Below are positions 33,751 to 46,690 of a DNA stretch of 64,000 nt, piece by piece (positions within the stretch are counted from its first letter, which is position 1; every line of letters begins with the position of its first letter). Where the stretch lies: positions 310,001 to 374,000 of the forward strand of contig JAAXNY010000004.1 of the NCBI GenBank assembly GCA_013420905.1, written 5' to 3'. The notes beneath the pieces are model-generated. The model had not been told where the DNA came from, made no database searches, and was given only the letters and a program-made list of their open reading frames with translations. The translations under genes were made by a program, and so were the position numbers. Source of the stretch: Collybia mongolica (lineage: Eukaryota; Basidiomycota; Agaricomycetes; Agaricales; Clitocybaceae).

Positions 33751-35676
33751 CTACCTTACCCGACTCTCGATGCCGGTAGGGTAGGAAAATACACCCCTTG
33801 GATCATACTTTTCCTTCAATGCTTGCAAGCGCGAGTAATGAGCACCATAATAGCGTGCTTGCCCTATGAGAACGTCGAATGAGATTGGTGCACGAGTTTG
33901 AAACCATCGTCAATTCACGTACAATCTACGAGTCTATCATCGACGTAGTTCGGGTAAGCACTTGGAGAAAATGAATAAATAAGCTAACTCAAGATAGACT
34001 AAAATGCTCACCCGTAATCCCAGTTAAGCGGGCTATTGGCGGTGATGCTGTTCACTAGATCTAGAGAGGTGCATCAGCAGAGATCCAACATCAATTATAT
34101 AAACATTAAACACAAACGTACTATCCATAAATGTGAAGCCATGATCCGGATAAGGTGGCATCATGTCTTTCGTAGAGGAGTAAAATTGTATCGTAAACAT
34201 TGAGCTTCTGTGAGCGAAGGCAGTCGCGTCCAATTTTATGGAATTGATGGCCGAATCCTTGCCCCCGTAAAAGTCCATTTCGATGAACCAGTCCTGAAGT
34301 ATAGAGCATCAGGTCCATGCACTGCATAGATAAATATACGAATTCGCACTAAATCGGTCGTAAAGGCTTCATGAGCTAGAAAATATGCGAAGGCAGTGCG
34401 CGCCTCAGGCGACATTGGGGAAGCTTCAGGAGTCATAAGCGACTTGGCGTAGAAAGTATTGGTATGGTCCGGGATTGTATGAGTATCCAACGAACCACCT
34501 GCCAGGAAGGTGACACTTTCGGAGTAATTCCCAGGTGTAATCGTCGTTTTGGGTCTTTCCGGCATTTTCTCTAAGAGAGGAGCTACTGTGACATTGAGCC
34601 GTTCTGCGAGGCCATACCAGCCACCCAAGATGCGGAAACCGATAGTTCCCTGTGTAGGCCCACGGAATAGGCTGATCTCTCCGCCTACCTCAGGAGGAAT
34701 ATCGCTTTCTAGATAGGTCTGGACAACGTCGAGGGCCTTTGCCATACCGTCGACATCCAAAATCCATTCATATTGGAAGATGACGCCAGACGGAGGTTCG
34801 GGGAATGTCTTGACTTCAATGGAGGTGACAATTCCGAAAGAGCTTGCCGCTCCTCGTGCAGCCTGTTTGGGGTTGGGAAGTTCTGGTTGTTGTAGAAGAT
34901 TAGAACTCACCCAGAATAGGTCTGAATTCCTCTCGTTGTTTGCTGTGACCATCGTGCCATTGGCCAGAATCATGTCTACGCTAATGACAGTGTCGAGCGT
35001 GAGGCCCCACATCCGGGAAGTAAACCCAAACCCGCCATAAGCTGCATTCGGACGTGAGCGGCTAACACAATAATTAAAATATGTATGACCATACATGCAT
35101 GACCTCCAATGCCAACATAGGGGCAAGTACCGTGAGGTAAACCCCTTCCGTATTTAGATAACGACAAAGCGATATCCCCGAGACGGTTTCCACTCTCAAT
35201 AACCGCCGTGTTTTTCAAGGGATTGACAGTGACCCTATTGAATTTTTGCATATCCAGGACGATGGTGCCGTTCTTTCCTCCAAGACCATTCGCGATGTAA
35301 CTGTGCTGTTTGACTCCCTGTTAATTGAGACCCCAAAAAATAAGAGCGTTACTTACACCTCCGCTGCGTGCGACCGCCGTCCAATTTAGTGCATAAGTGA
35401 GTCTGAGTATTTCAGATACATCTTCGGGATTGTTCGGAAAAGCGACGACAGCGGGTTGGTAAGTGTAGCGTATATTGACTATAGCGTGTGAAGGTTACTT
35501 GCTGTAAAAGCCTGCGAAAAAGTCAGCGACGTACATGGGGTGCTAACAGCAACATAATTTGGATCACCAGGAAACACTGCTGCGATTCCTGCGTCCCTAA
35601 AGTTACCCTTCAGGTTTGCAGCAAAGGCTAACGTGAAAGCTAGCACGAAAGGCCAACAACAATAAAGGCGCAACAT
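33751..35676 (-). CDS. secreted BBE/AA7-type bicovalent FAD oxidase, copy 1
   Basis: The gene starts at ATG 35676 and ends at TAG 33751, with about nine exons whose phases agree. The first 20 residues form a signal peptide (LRLYCCWPFVLAFTLAFAA). The FAD_binding_4 region contains RSGGHSYIANG, reconstructed across an intron, where His is the usual 8-alpha FAD attachment. GTCPYVGIGGHA follows, where Cys is the usual second FAD link, then SYGGFGFTSRMWGLTLD. The centre reads AASSFGIVTSIEVKTFPEP. The C-terminal BBE segment reads NYVDDRL, then QARYYGAHYSRLQALKEKYD and PRGVFSYPTGIE. Such enzymes oxidise carbohydrates or alkaloid-like substrates and give H2O2 outside the cell. No substrate can be named. 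It is followed on the minus-strand side by no related gene, while its near twin lies 264 bases upstream. Confidence 0.88.
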
Positions 35677-35939
35677 CGCCGTACTTGATAGAAGTGATGT
35701 GAGTTGGAACTTGATTACATTAGACGTTTATAAATATCGGCCTCAAAGGGTGAAGAAATTGTTGATCTACTGAGCGCGGTTTCTTGTGCCTATATACAAT
35801 CGTTGACGATGGTCCCCAATGGTCACTTACGAGTCACGGTAAATTCGAACCCGGCGAAAACCCGAAAACGTGAATGAAATTTCGCGTGTCGTGTATACAT
35901 GTACCTTGTACATAGGACAGCATCTGTAAGGTAGTGGGA

Positions 35940-37863
35940 CTACCTTGCTCGGTTCTCAATGCCAGTAGGGAAGGAAAATACACCCCTGGGGTCGTATTTA
36001 TCCTTCAATGCTTGCAAGCGTGGATAATGAGCACCATAATAGCGAGATTGCCCTGTGGGAATATCGAATGAGTTTGGTATAAGTGAGACTACTGTTAATT
36101 CACGTACAATCTACGAGCCTATCATCGACGTAGTTCGGATATGCACTTGAAGACAGTTTATAAATCAATTAACTCAAGACCAACTGCAATGCTCACCCGT
36201 AATCCCAATTGGCTGGACTATTGGCGGTGATGCTGCTCACTAGACCTGTTAACGTACATTAGCACGGAGATTCAACCTTAGGCGTGCAGATATACAACAT
36301 ACTGTCCATAAACGCAAATCCATGATCTGGATAAGGTGGTACTGAGCCTTTAGCAGCGGAGTAGAATTGCATCGTAAACATTGAGCCTCTGTGCGCGAAG
36401 GAAGTCGCATCCGGTTTGACAGCATTGATGGCCGAATTGCTGCCTCCATAGATTTCCATTTGAATGAACCATTGCTAATGGACAAGATGTTAGTCTACAA
36501 ACACTGTGTAGACGAGACATATGGATCCGTACTATATCCGTGGTAAAGGCATCATTAGCCAGAAAATGTGCGAAGGCGGTGCGCGTCTCGAGCGACATTG
36601 GAGAGGCTTCCGGAGTCATCAGCGACTTAGCATAGAAAGCGTCGTGAACGTCCGGCGCAGTATGAGTATTTAAAGATCCGCCCGCCAGGAACACGACACT
36701 TTCGGAATAATTCCCAGGTGTAATCGTCGTTGAGTGCCCCTCTGGCATGTTCTCCAACAGAGGAGCCACCGTGGCATTGAGCTGGTCTGCAGGGCCATAC
36801 CAGCCACCCGAGATATGAAAAACGATAGTTCCCTGTGTAGGCCCACGGAATAGGTTGATTTCGCCACCTACTTCAGGTGGAATACCGCTTTCTAGGTAGT
36901 TCTGGACGACATCGAGGGCCTTTGCCATACCGTCGACATCCAAAATCCATTCATATTGGAAGATGATGCCAGACGGAGGTTCGGGGAATGTCTTGACTTC
37001 AATAGAGGTGACAATCCCGAAAGAGCTTGCCGCTCCTCGTGCAGCCTGTTTGAAGGTTGAGTGGTTCCGGTGTTCTTGCATAAGATTAGAACTTACCCAG
37101 AATATATCTGAATTCCTCTCGTTGTTTGCGGTGACCATCGTGCCATTGGCCAGAACCATGTCAACGCTAATGACAGTGTCGAGCGTGAGGCCCCACATCC
37201 GGGAAGTAAAACCGAAACCGCCGTAAGCTGCATTCAAGGCGAGTAAGTGATCGACACAATACCAAAAATGTGTATATCCGTACATGCATGGCCTCCAATG
37301 CCGACATAGGGACAGGTACCATGGGGTAAACCCCTTCCGTATTTAGATAACGCCAAAGCGATATCCCCGAGACGATTTCCACTCTCGATCACTGCTGTGT
37401 TTTTCGAAGGGTTGACAGTGATCCTATTGAGGTTCTGCATATCCAACACGATGACACCATCCTTTCCTCCAAGACCGTTAGCGATGTAGCTGTGCTGTTT
37501 AACCGGGTTGGAGAAAAACAATAAAAACAAGAGTCTTGCTTACACCTCCGCTGCGTGCGACAGCTGTCCAATTTAGTGAATGACTGAGTTTGAGTATTTC
37601 AGAGACATCCTTGGGGGTGTTTGGGAAGGCAACGACGGCAGGTTGGTAAGTATAACGTAGATTGACTGTGGCGTGTGGAGGTCCTTTGGTATAAAACACA
37701 ACAATACAATAGGTGACGTACATGGGGTGCTAACAGCAACATAAGTTGGATCGCCAGGAAACACTGCTGTGATTCCTGCGTTCATAAGACTCCCCTTCAG
37801 ATTGGCAGCAAAGGCCAGCACAGAGGCCAGTGCCAAAAGCCAACAGCAATAAAGGCGCAACAT
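35940..37863 (-). CDS. secreted BBE/AA7-type bicovalent FAD oxidase, copy 2
   Basis: It starts at ATG 37863 and has the same exon layout and the same two FAD-linking motifs (GGHSYIANGLGG with His, GTCPYVGIGGHA with Cys) as the copy at 33751. The signal peptide reads LRLYCCWLLALASVLAFAA. The C-terminus is QSRYYGAHYPRLQALKDKYD with PRGVFSFPTGIE, ending at TAG 35940. Introns sit at matching places, so the pair arose by tandem duplication after the intron pattern was fixed. Differences concentrate in surface-like stretches: ERPKTT against EGHSTT, LDTHTIPDHTNT against LNTHTAPDVHDA, and DMMPPYPDHG against GSVPPYPDHG. No disabling change was seen in either copy. The different substitutions may reflect altered substrate range, but that is not shown by the sequence. 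Confidence 0.88.
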
Positions 37864-39146
37864 CGCCGCACTTGACACGGGGGTGGTCACGGTATGAGCT
37901 AGAACTTGATTGAAGTAGACACTTATATATACTAGCCCTGAAGGGTGCGAGGATTGCCGATCCGCTAGGCGCGGTTTTTCGCGCCCAAATAAAACCGATT
38001 GTAGGCCTTCGATTACCCCCACCTTTAAAGCATGCATATAACGCCTTCTCGTGCTTGACAACTTGACATCATCTTGGTCAGGAGGGGTGGGCAGAGTGTA
38101 AAGGATGGCAGTCGGCAATCACGGCTAGATGGAGAAATGAAACGAAACCCCTTTAGTGCTATAACTTTAAGACACTAGTACACTGGTCTGATACCGTCTG
38201 AGTGATGTTGACTTTGTTGAGACAGAAGGAAGGCCGTAGTCGCTGCAGGTGGGTGTGGCGATGAAAAACTATAGCAGTGGTGATGGTGAAGACGCCAGAG
38301 TACCAGCTACCCAGTCTTTCCGATGACGGTCAAAAAGTGACTGAACCTACGTCTGAGAATGCCGCTCTGACTCCGAGTCTTTAGAGTAAGTTCCTATGGT
38401 CCCACATGGCAAGTTCGTGCCCAGACATAGTTGGAACCAGCTGGCGCACGAAAATAGAACATAGATTGTAGCGATTTTGGACCGGCTGGTATGAAGACAG
38501 TTGGCGCGAGAATTCGAGATCGTTTGGTGAGAAAGATCAATGTCCGTTGTTGGATGTCGCGTTCAGGACAGTACTCAGGCCAAAGTCGGCTCAGGTACGC
38601 GGTTATTTGTAGATGTGTATAAGTTGATCAACTATGGCTGATGAGTGTCCTCATGACCACTTACAAAGTGCGACGAGGCGCTAGCACTTGGTTATGGGTA
38701 TTCTATTACCGCGAACACCTTTGGCAGTCGTTCACGGAATCCCACCCAACTCAATTTTGCGATCTAAACGTCAAGTTTTAGCTAATTTTGCCATAGAAAG
38801 TAAAATTTTCGAATCTTGTTTCAAACAACCTTGATGTCTTCCTGACAGGCTTCCTTTATCGCCGGAGCCGTAGTAAGCGGTGTGGGGTAGTGAGAATATA
38901 ATTATGGACCAGCTCCTATTCCGATGAGTGTCTCCAAGGGAATGAGTTTTAAGCAACGGGGGCCCTTGAGCTCTGCCTAGAATTCGAGATTTGGATGAGT
39001 ACGACACGTTAGAATATAAGTTAGAGCGAGTGTTGAATTGTGATATTTTAACATAAGTTTAAAATGGTATGTACAGTATAGTTGGCATTATCTACGTCTC
39101 CCCTCGTCGAACGCTCATCGCACGTACTTGAAAACATTACTTCGGA

Positions 39147-39854
39147 TCATAGATCGTAGGCAGCTATGTGTCTCATGATCATTAATGAGGCGAGCATCTC
39201 TGCGAGATTGCAGGTTTTAGCGGGAATCACTGTTTTTCATACGGAATGACGTACCGGGGGCCAGATGACCATACTGCTGTTCAACGGTAAGCATGCATCC
39301 TGAGGAACCCACATATTCCGGTTCTCCGGGTGTTTTAAGGTTGTAGTACGCGATCAATTCACCACCCGCGTCTGTGCACTTTGGGTGACAGTTAGCAGGC
39401 TTTGTTTATATTTAGAAGGAAAAGAACCTACGGTCCATTCTTGATCGTCCTGTACACGCCAACCCCATTGGTATTCCTGATTGTCGGAAGCGATAAATTT
39501 TCGAACCTTGGTACTGGAGTTGTGTGTAAGCATTCAATTCACCAGTGTATTCGTGACTACAACGTGCCTGCCTAGGGGAGATATCCTCGTCAAATATTTC
39601 TCCATCTCCATGGAGGAGTCTACACCGAAAAAGATTGTGCCGAGCTTGTTGTTTGGGCCGAATTCGAGAGCCAACAGCGGGCTCGACGCCCCGTACCCGT
39701 TCGTTGTGTTGTAAATCACATATGCCGTATGAGTGACATCTCGCGCTGTGCATCGGTAACTGAGGCGCATCCGATCGTTCAGATCGACAAACTCAGAGCC
39801 GCTTAGTCTCCCGCTTTTGTCCTCGAGGAAGTACGCCATGGGGAAGTTCGTCAT
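39147..39854 (-). CDS. DUF6593-like hypothetical protein
   Basis: Exons 39543-39854, 39432-39506, 39255-39378 and 39147-39163 join in phase, giving about 175 residues from ATG 39854. The middle reads AYVIYNTTNGYGASSPLLALEF, KLGTIFFG, then VRKFIASDNQEYQWGW and GGELIAYYNLKTPGEPEYVG. The order of a short strand before a Trp-rich KxYxW segment, then IAYY and a closing hydrophobic stretch, matches DUF6593. That is a mushroom-expanded family of unknown function. The predicted last exon is only a few codons long and lacks the usual hydrophobic tail, so the 3' end may be wrong. The ATG is preceded by in-frame coding-like sequence, so an upstream exon may exist. Confidence 0.5.
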
Positions 39855-42800
39855 TGGATATGACAGCGTGAAGAAACTCTGGTCGGATGGACCTTGAAAA
39901 TCTGGTGTGGGGGTTGGGTGTTAATCGAAGGGATGAGTCTGTACGACAGACAGGAAAGCCCATTTTTAACGATTTCGACACTTCATGAATTGCCAAACGG
40001 AGAAAGACAATGACGAAAGCAATGAAAACTATAAATCGGCGATCCGGCTTCGTAGTTTGACATACGTATCGGATGCACGTTCAGTATGACCGTCTGAAAC
40101 GTTTGCAACACGATGAATCCAGAGTATTTGGGTATTTTGTGAATTTCAAGATTCGGAAAGATGCGTCGGCACTCTGCGGCATGTTCTTGGTGCGCAATCA
40201 GTCCTGATGGGACGTGGCGGGGAGACGAAACCACTCCTCGTGGCATCGGGGAGGATGCCAAGCATCTTTATCCTCACTCTGAACATCGTCACCAGGGCAC
40301 CGGTGTATAGAATAATCGTTGAATTTCGATGAGCGCTTCGCCAAGCACCATTGGCATGTGGACGACAGGAAACTCGGGGTTTAGTTTTACCGAAAAGATA
40401 GGCCAAGTTGCGTATCTCTCATGAACGAGCAAACTCCGATGGATAAGAACAGATGTCTACGGATAGGAAAAGTCACAGAAATTCCCCGAATGAAAAGCCT
40501 GAGTTTACTAAGTTGAAACGTGTGCTTATACGACCATATCTCACGTTACGGCCGCAATAATACTGATTATCATAATGACGCAGCGAGGCACACTTTCGGA
40601 GGCCTTTTTCATCGGCAGCCAGTTGCGGATCTTGAAGGTGTATTTTGGGCGGAATTGTGGGTCCTCGAATTCAGCCGTCTTCGATCATTGCGCCCGACGT
40701 CCAAGTTGAAACTCGAAGGAATAAAACATGGCAAGAATGCCACCTCTGGCAGAGACATCTCTTCTAGAGTAGCATTCATATCGATGATGAGACGGTAATG
40801 ACTTATAGCAAGGACTGGATAACCTGATATAGCAAGCGACGGTGGAGAAGGACATAACCCTAGCGAATACTCTGCCCTTTCCATATTGACCGTCCAAGTG
40901 CCATTGGGCAGGGACCACGGAATATAATGCTTTTTCCTCCACAAAGGTTATCCATGATCTTCCAGGAGAAAGGCAGGCGTTCATTGGTGGCCAAAGGTCA
41001 CCTGGCACGGCTAGATTTGATTATACACTAACCTGAAGAGATATCCTCGATGTTTAGTCGCGAGCCGACATGTGGCGTGTTCACTCAGTGTTGAACGGGT
41101 AACCACCCTTCTAGATTAAGCCATGGCCTAACGTTATTGCTGGCAAGGCTCCTTTTTGCCATGCGGTCGATGTGCAGAATGGAGAAATAATATTAGAGGT
41201 CAAGAGGATGACCGAAAGTCCTTGTAGTGAGGAGAGTTCGGTTATGTAACGTAACAAATTTAAGTTTACTAGGACGTAAAGTGGATTTAAAGTCCGCCTA
41301 AAAATGAACCACCTCATCCCGCCGCCGCAGTCCCGCGCAACGGAGCCTAACTCCTGAAGCTAGAGGTCTTCTGAGTCTTGTAAGTCACGGCTTATATTTC
41401 AGTCATTTCCGATGTTTCGCTGCTGTGCGCACGCCTGAATTTTGAAAATCTGGATTTCATGAGAATCTGAATAAAAAACAGCAGTACTGTTTTCAATTTG
41501 AAGCCACGCATTTCAAATCGCGTTTTTCACTCCACCTACCGCGCAACCTGCCCGCAACATCCTGTTCCTCGAAAATCCGTCAAGGTGGTTCAATACTTCC
41601 GAAAGATGACTTGCAACGCGTTGTTCGCGGGAGCCACCGACAGAATACTTCATCTCCCAAACAACTCCTTTGGGAATAGCGTAGGAGGCAAGTTTTTCTA
41701 AATTTATTATAAGTTTGATGATATTTACACCGTTCAGTACGTATTAGGCATTCTATCACGTCTCCATGGCGCGTGCCACACCCTCCTGAACGGGGTTTTT
41801 GTAAATCAGGAATCAGGTTATACGGCGGACATAATTCTATTTCACGAACACGCCGAATACTGTAATGTTGAGTGCGTAGAAGACACTTGCTTTGTGGTAA
41901 GGGTTGATCATGGTCTTTACCGGTTCAATCTCGAGTTATTACCATCGGCCCCCTTGGAGCCACGCACTTGACAAGCTTGACATCCGTGCTGCAACGAGCG
42001 AACCGGTAATCATCTAAATGACCTTTATTCAGTCGGTTCTGATATTTCTCAGGTGTGCTTGCGCATCTCCACGGTCCCGCGTCTGCGCTTGCCGAGTATA
42101 TTCCTCGTTCCCAAGATTGAACTACTTTCTGACTCGAATCTGGTGGATATTTCTTGTAAGGATAGGCTTTCATCCCGCCAACTTGCCAAATTACGATCAG
42201 GGCCCCTGCATCAAGTAGTTCAAACCCAACGAGGAGAACCGCCCCCTGCTGGAAGGACTTCTGGGCTGGGTTGACTTTGTCAAATCTGTTCGCGGACCGA
42301 ATTGGGAAAACTTAGCCCAATCACCGCAGGATCTCCCATTCTGTTCGGACCCCACCAAGCCCTTTATACACTCATGACTACAGTACGCTTACTATTTTTC
42401 TTGCTTGGTTCTGGCCGTACATCGTGGTTTTTTTTTTGCTCATCCTTTAGCCATTCTGAGACTCGTGTTGTTTTGGAAACGACTACTTATATTGGTCTCC
42501 TTAATCTCGGTTAAATTCGTGTCTTTCCCTGACTGATTTGTATTTATTCTTCATTGTATCTCTCTACCTTAAGCTGGTTCAGGTGGCTGGGAAGCACCGT
42601 TTGTCGAGTGTATGATTCAGGAGGTGACATAGAGGTCGTAGACTCGTTATAGGGCAAAAGGGATTGTTGTTTGGGATACCATCACAGTCTCCGATCGGGG
42701 TTGACTCAAGCGTCGATCACTTCTCCCGCTCTACTATCCTCTTTATCCCTCTTCCAGCGATATCACACCTCGGCGAGGTACCTCGACCCTTGACACTCCA

Positions 42801-44628
42801 AGCACGCGTGTCAGCCGATCATGAAAACTTTTACAACGATTTTTTGCGGGTATCCAGAGACGCACATCTGCTGGCACCATCGTCAAGTAGAATATCTACG
42901 TACCCTAATTCTTTCCACCCCAACAGCACATCCATCAATGGACGACGACAACATCCCAACCCCTCTGTATAACCGCCCTAGCCCCATACCCCTCTCGTTC
43001 TCCCTCGTTATGCTGAGCGCAAGTAAATGTGACTATCACTCGGCAAGAAACTTCTTTTTTAACGACATTAACTTGGCTCGCTGTGTTGCACCCATCCAAC
43101 GTTTGTGATTGATTTGGCTGTTTGCTGATGGTCTCTGATTTTCCCTCCAGACAGCTGCCTGTTCGCTGCCTAGTCGCAACCTCCTGTTAGGGATTGCCAT
43201 TGTGTGGGCACGGGTGCAGATATCAGCGCTGTTTATGGGTTAATCATGCAATCCGTGCGTCCTCCTTCCGTATCTGTCGTCCAAGGAAGTATTCCTTACA
43301 TCAACAGGGCGTGGTATGACCTTCCCATTCGAGACGACTTCTGTGATACGCCGTTCGCGAAAAGGAAAAGGCTAGTGGCGTCTGGCTCTGTCAACACCCG
43401 CAAACTCAAATACCAGGTTTCCCTTTCCCTATCACAGACGTCCCTATTTGTCTGGGAGAAATCCGGGAGTTTATCGCCTCGTTGGTCTTGTGGGACTCGC
43501 CCAGCACTCATTCCCGTCCTATCAAGACGATCAACCCACGCTGCAATCGCCTCATCTCCCATCTTTATTTCCGTTGGCTGAATGATGTGCCGCTCTTGGA
43601 CCATGGGTTCGCCTGGTGTTTGCCAGAGGTGAGGGCCGTCTTTACCAGGAAAGGTCTCATTGGGGAGGCGATCGTTCGCCACTCATCTGCAAGAGCGGTC
43701 AGCCCTAAGAAGTCTCAGCTATTATCCATACCTTTTATCTCTCCACATAATCTTCTCCACTTGAGATCGATCATCAATCTTGAAACGCTCGCCAGCCCTT
43801 GAGATCCTTTCCTGAGGCGGCCTATTCAGCTCCACTTCGTTGATCTATACTCCAGCAGCCGTAATTGCTCCTTCAAAAATGATATGGGGTTCCTTTTCTG
43901 AGGTATTCTCACACCCAGCTTTCGTCTCGCCAGTCATCCTTATACTCGTGGTGTGTCACCTCCCAGCACTCCTAGGAATCAATCATTTCCGGTCGTGCAG
44001 GAATTCTCCTATCATTTACCCTCTCGCATCAATCATGCACGAGTCTCCTGATTATAGAGTAAAACTGGGTTGCGCATCGGCGTGGATCCCCTCTCGACAC
44101 GGCCATGCGTCCAAGGTGTTTCTTTTTCAATTTCGGCGGTGAGAGAATAACAATAATCTTCCTAGCCGGACCAAAAATATGTTCCAGGGGGAAGACCTGG
44201 CATTACGGAAACCTGGCATCTATTTTCATTACTTCTTCAGTCACATCACTTGCCTCACCTTAGGTTTTCGTAACGTCGAGTGCGATTCTTTTCCCGAGCC
44301 ACGAGCCATGTCAGAAAATGCTGTCAAACATTTTCGACGGGGATTTTTGATCTCCGGAACTGCGCGTCTATCTCCTAGGTCCGGAGAGCAACGCGTTCGG
44401 CGTTGCAGCTTGAAATGCCTTTCTGTGTCCCCAGTGTAGCCTCTCGTTTGCCTTGAGCCCTCCTGTCGCAGGTCCTCGAAGCTATCGTTTATCTCGTTCC
44501 GGGGATGCATCCCAAGGCGATTTTAAATCTCCGGAACTTGGGATGGGTCGTGAGAGAAGAGCGGCGTGGGGCCGCGTGTTTTGTCTGAGGTGCGTTGATT
44601 GAAATATCTGATGTTTGAAGCAAGAGAA
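39855..44628. other. 4.8 kb intergenic stretch, no supportable gene
   Basis: Open frames of 100-130 codons occur (for example 40,609-40,944 minus, 43,204-43,581 plus and 43,296-43,682 minus), but none shows a family motif or a consistent exon chain. It could contain unrecognised small genes. Confidence 0.4.
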
Positions 44629-46060
44629 TTGATTATTATCCCGTTTCAGGACGAGGCGAAAGCGGAACTCATGTCTGCCGTTGTGCCTATGATACCATAA
44701 AATCTGTATCCATACCGTTTCGAAAGGGTCCCAGTGTGGTGGAAGGGATCTGGGAGGGGATCTAGGATTATTATCCCGTTTCAAGACGAAGCGAAACCGG
44801 AAATTGTGTCGGCCACAGTGGTCATAGTGCCGTGGACTCTACAACAGTTTGAAAGGGTCCAGGAGTGGTGGAAGGAATGCAGAAGAGGATCCGGGGAGTG
44901 TTTCGAGTCATACCTCCTGTCACGACTTGCCCATCGGGTAAGGAGATGCCGAAGCCATGCCTAGCGGTTTTCGACATGTCGAATGTCAAGATGCGTACGG
45001 TTATCATACGCCATCGCTATTCATGATCAACATCACCATTCAATGCTGTGGACTCTACATCAATTTGAAAGAGTCCTGGAGTGATGCAAGGAATGCGGAA
45101 GAAGATCCGGAGAGTGCTTCGAGTATTATTTCTTGCAACGACGCGCTTCCCGGGCCCGGGGATACCGAAGCCATGCCAGTGGTCGTCGACACGTCGAAGG
45201 AAGAGGCCAAGCCGGAACTCATGTTGGCCGCTGCGTCTATAGTACCATGGACGTATCTATTCCGGTTCGAGGGCCCCAGCGTGATGGAAGGGATATGGAA
45301 GGGAAACTGGGATTATTGTTGTGGTTCAGAACGAGGCGAAGCCAAAATTTTGCCAACCGCAGCGGTCATAGTCCTTTGGAATCTACAGCAGTTCGAAAGG
45401 GTTCCGGAGTGCAGAAGAAGATCCGGGATGTATTTCGAGTCATACTTCCTGCCATCGGATCTGGAGATGCCGAAACTGTGTCCAGAGATCGTCGGATGTA
45501 CGTGTATGTACAGTCGGTCATACACCATCGATATCCATCGTCAACATCACGAAGACGATCCGGGAGTGTTTCGAATGTCCGTGCACGTATGGTCATACAC
45601 CATCACTATTCATGATCGACATCACGATTTAGTGCTGTGAACACTACAGCAGTTCGAGAGGGTCCATTAGTGGTTGAAGGATGCAGAAGATCCGGGAGTG
45701 TTTTTGGGTCCCACCTCGCGACTTGTCCATCAAGCCTGGAGATGTGGAGGTTGTCAACATGTCAAATGTCCATGTGCGTATGGTCACCGCGCGCCGACGG
45801 TATTCATGATCGCCATCAACATTTACACAGAGATTTGGACTCTACAGCACTTTGAATGAGTCCCGGAGTGATGGAAGGAATGCGGAAGACGATCCGGAGA
45901 ATGTTTTGAGTCCTACCTGGCGACTTGTCCATCAGGCCTGGAGATGCCGAAGCAGCGCAGAGGTTGTAAACATATCGAACGTCCACGTGCCTACGGTCAC
46001 CGCACACCATCAACATTTATATAGAGCTGTGGACTCTACAGCATTTTGAATGAATCCCGG
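44629..46060. repeat. degenerate tandem-repeat array built on GGACTC-to-GAGTCC blocks
   Basis: A block like GGACTCTACAGCAGTTTGAA followed by AGRGTCC recurs at about 44,833, 45,051, 45,377, 45,641, 45,838 and 46,030. Spacing varies from about 190 to 330 bases. Shared linkers include GATCCGGGAGTGTTTCGAGTC, trimmed or altered in each copy, GAGATGCCGAAGCCATGCC, GACACGTCGAATGTCCATG and a CATCGCTATTCATGATC segment. A second motif, GATTATTATCCCGTTTCA with GACGAGGCGAAGC, recurs at 44,631, 44,766 and, weaker, 45,311. Open frames across the array are by-products of the repeats. It reads as an old minisatellite-like expansion. I see no gene in it. Confidence 0.65.
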
Positions 46061-46499
46061 AGTGGACTCCGAAGCCATACCAGCAGTTGTCGATACGTCG
46101 AATGTCCATGGCGAGGTGACCATGTCGTACGCTTACGGGTTTCATATACCATTGCATTTCATGCCCAACTCCATCGTTACATCGGCCGAGCGCCCCGCCA
46201 ACCCACGGCCCTCTCGCGCATCACCAAACGTGGCCGGGGTGAACAACAAAACCAAAGATTCCAAGGAGCACGAAGCCAGTAGCTACTGAAGAGCATCGAG
46301 GCCACCTAGGAGGCAAATAGGCGAAACGAAAATGACGTAGACCAACGCAAACACCCACAGAACCGAAAACCCGACACGTTGAACAGTACATGACACACAC
46401 AACGACATCCAGTCACAAGAACACAAATATGAAAAAGAATAAGCGCTACGCTATTTGTGAGGAGCAGGGCACGGTTCTGTTGTTTTAGCGCTGGCTGGC

Positions 46500-46690
46500 G
46501 GCTGCTGACCTATCTTCGGTCTGGCCGTCCGAGTCAGGTACGGGGAGCGCGTGGGGGTGTCGCGGGGTTGGGTGGTGGGGGCCGTGGTCGGGTCAGCAGT
46601 TCGGTTTTTTTTTGGGGGGTTGGTGGTGGTGGTGGGTATTGTGGATGGGTGGTGTGCAGTATATTGTGGTTAGTGGTATTTTTGCGTGAG
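46500..46690 (+). other. G/T-rich tract with repeated GGG runs
   Basis: The plus strand is strongly G-rich with many GGTGG and GGGG runs, especially 46,530-46,660. It could form a G-quadruplex or be a decayed simple repeat. It has no coding support. Confidence 0.45.

Noticed and set aside
43204..43682. Overlapping 125- and 128-codon frames on opposite strands
   Set aside because: Both could not be supported as genes. Neither has a recognisable domain, and they overlap almost completely.
44957..45640. 227-codon frame as a repeat-containing protein
   Set aside because: It is a by-product of the tandem array. The repeat unit length is not a multiple of three between copies, so the frame changes from unit to unit.
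44629..46060. CRISPR-like array
   Set aside because: Spacing is irregular, repeats are diverged and this is a eukaryotic genome.
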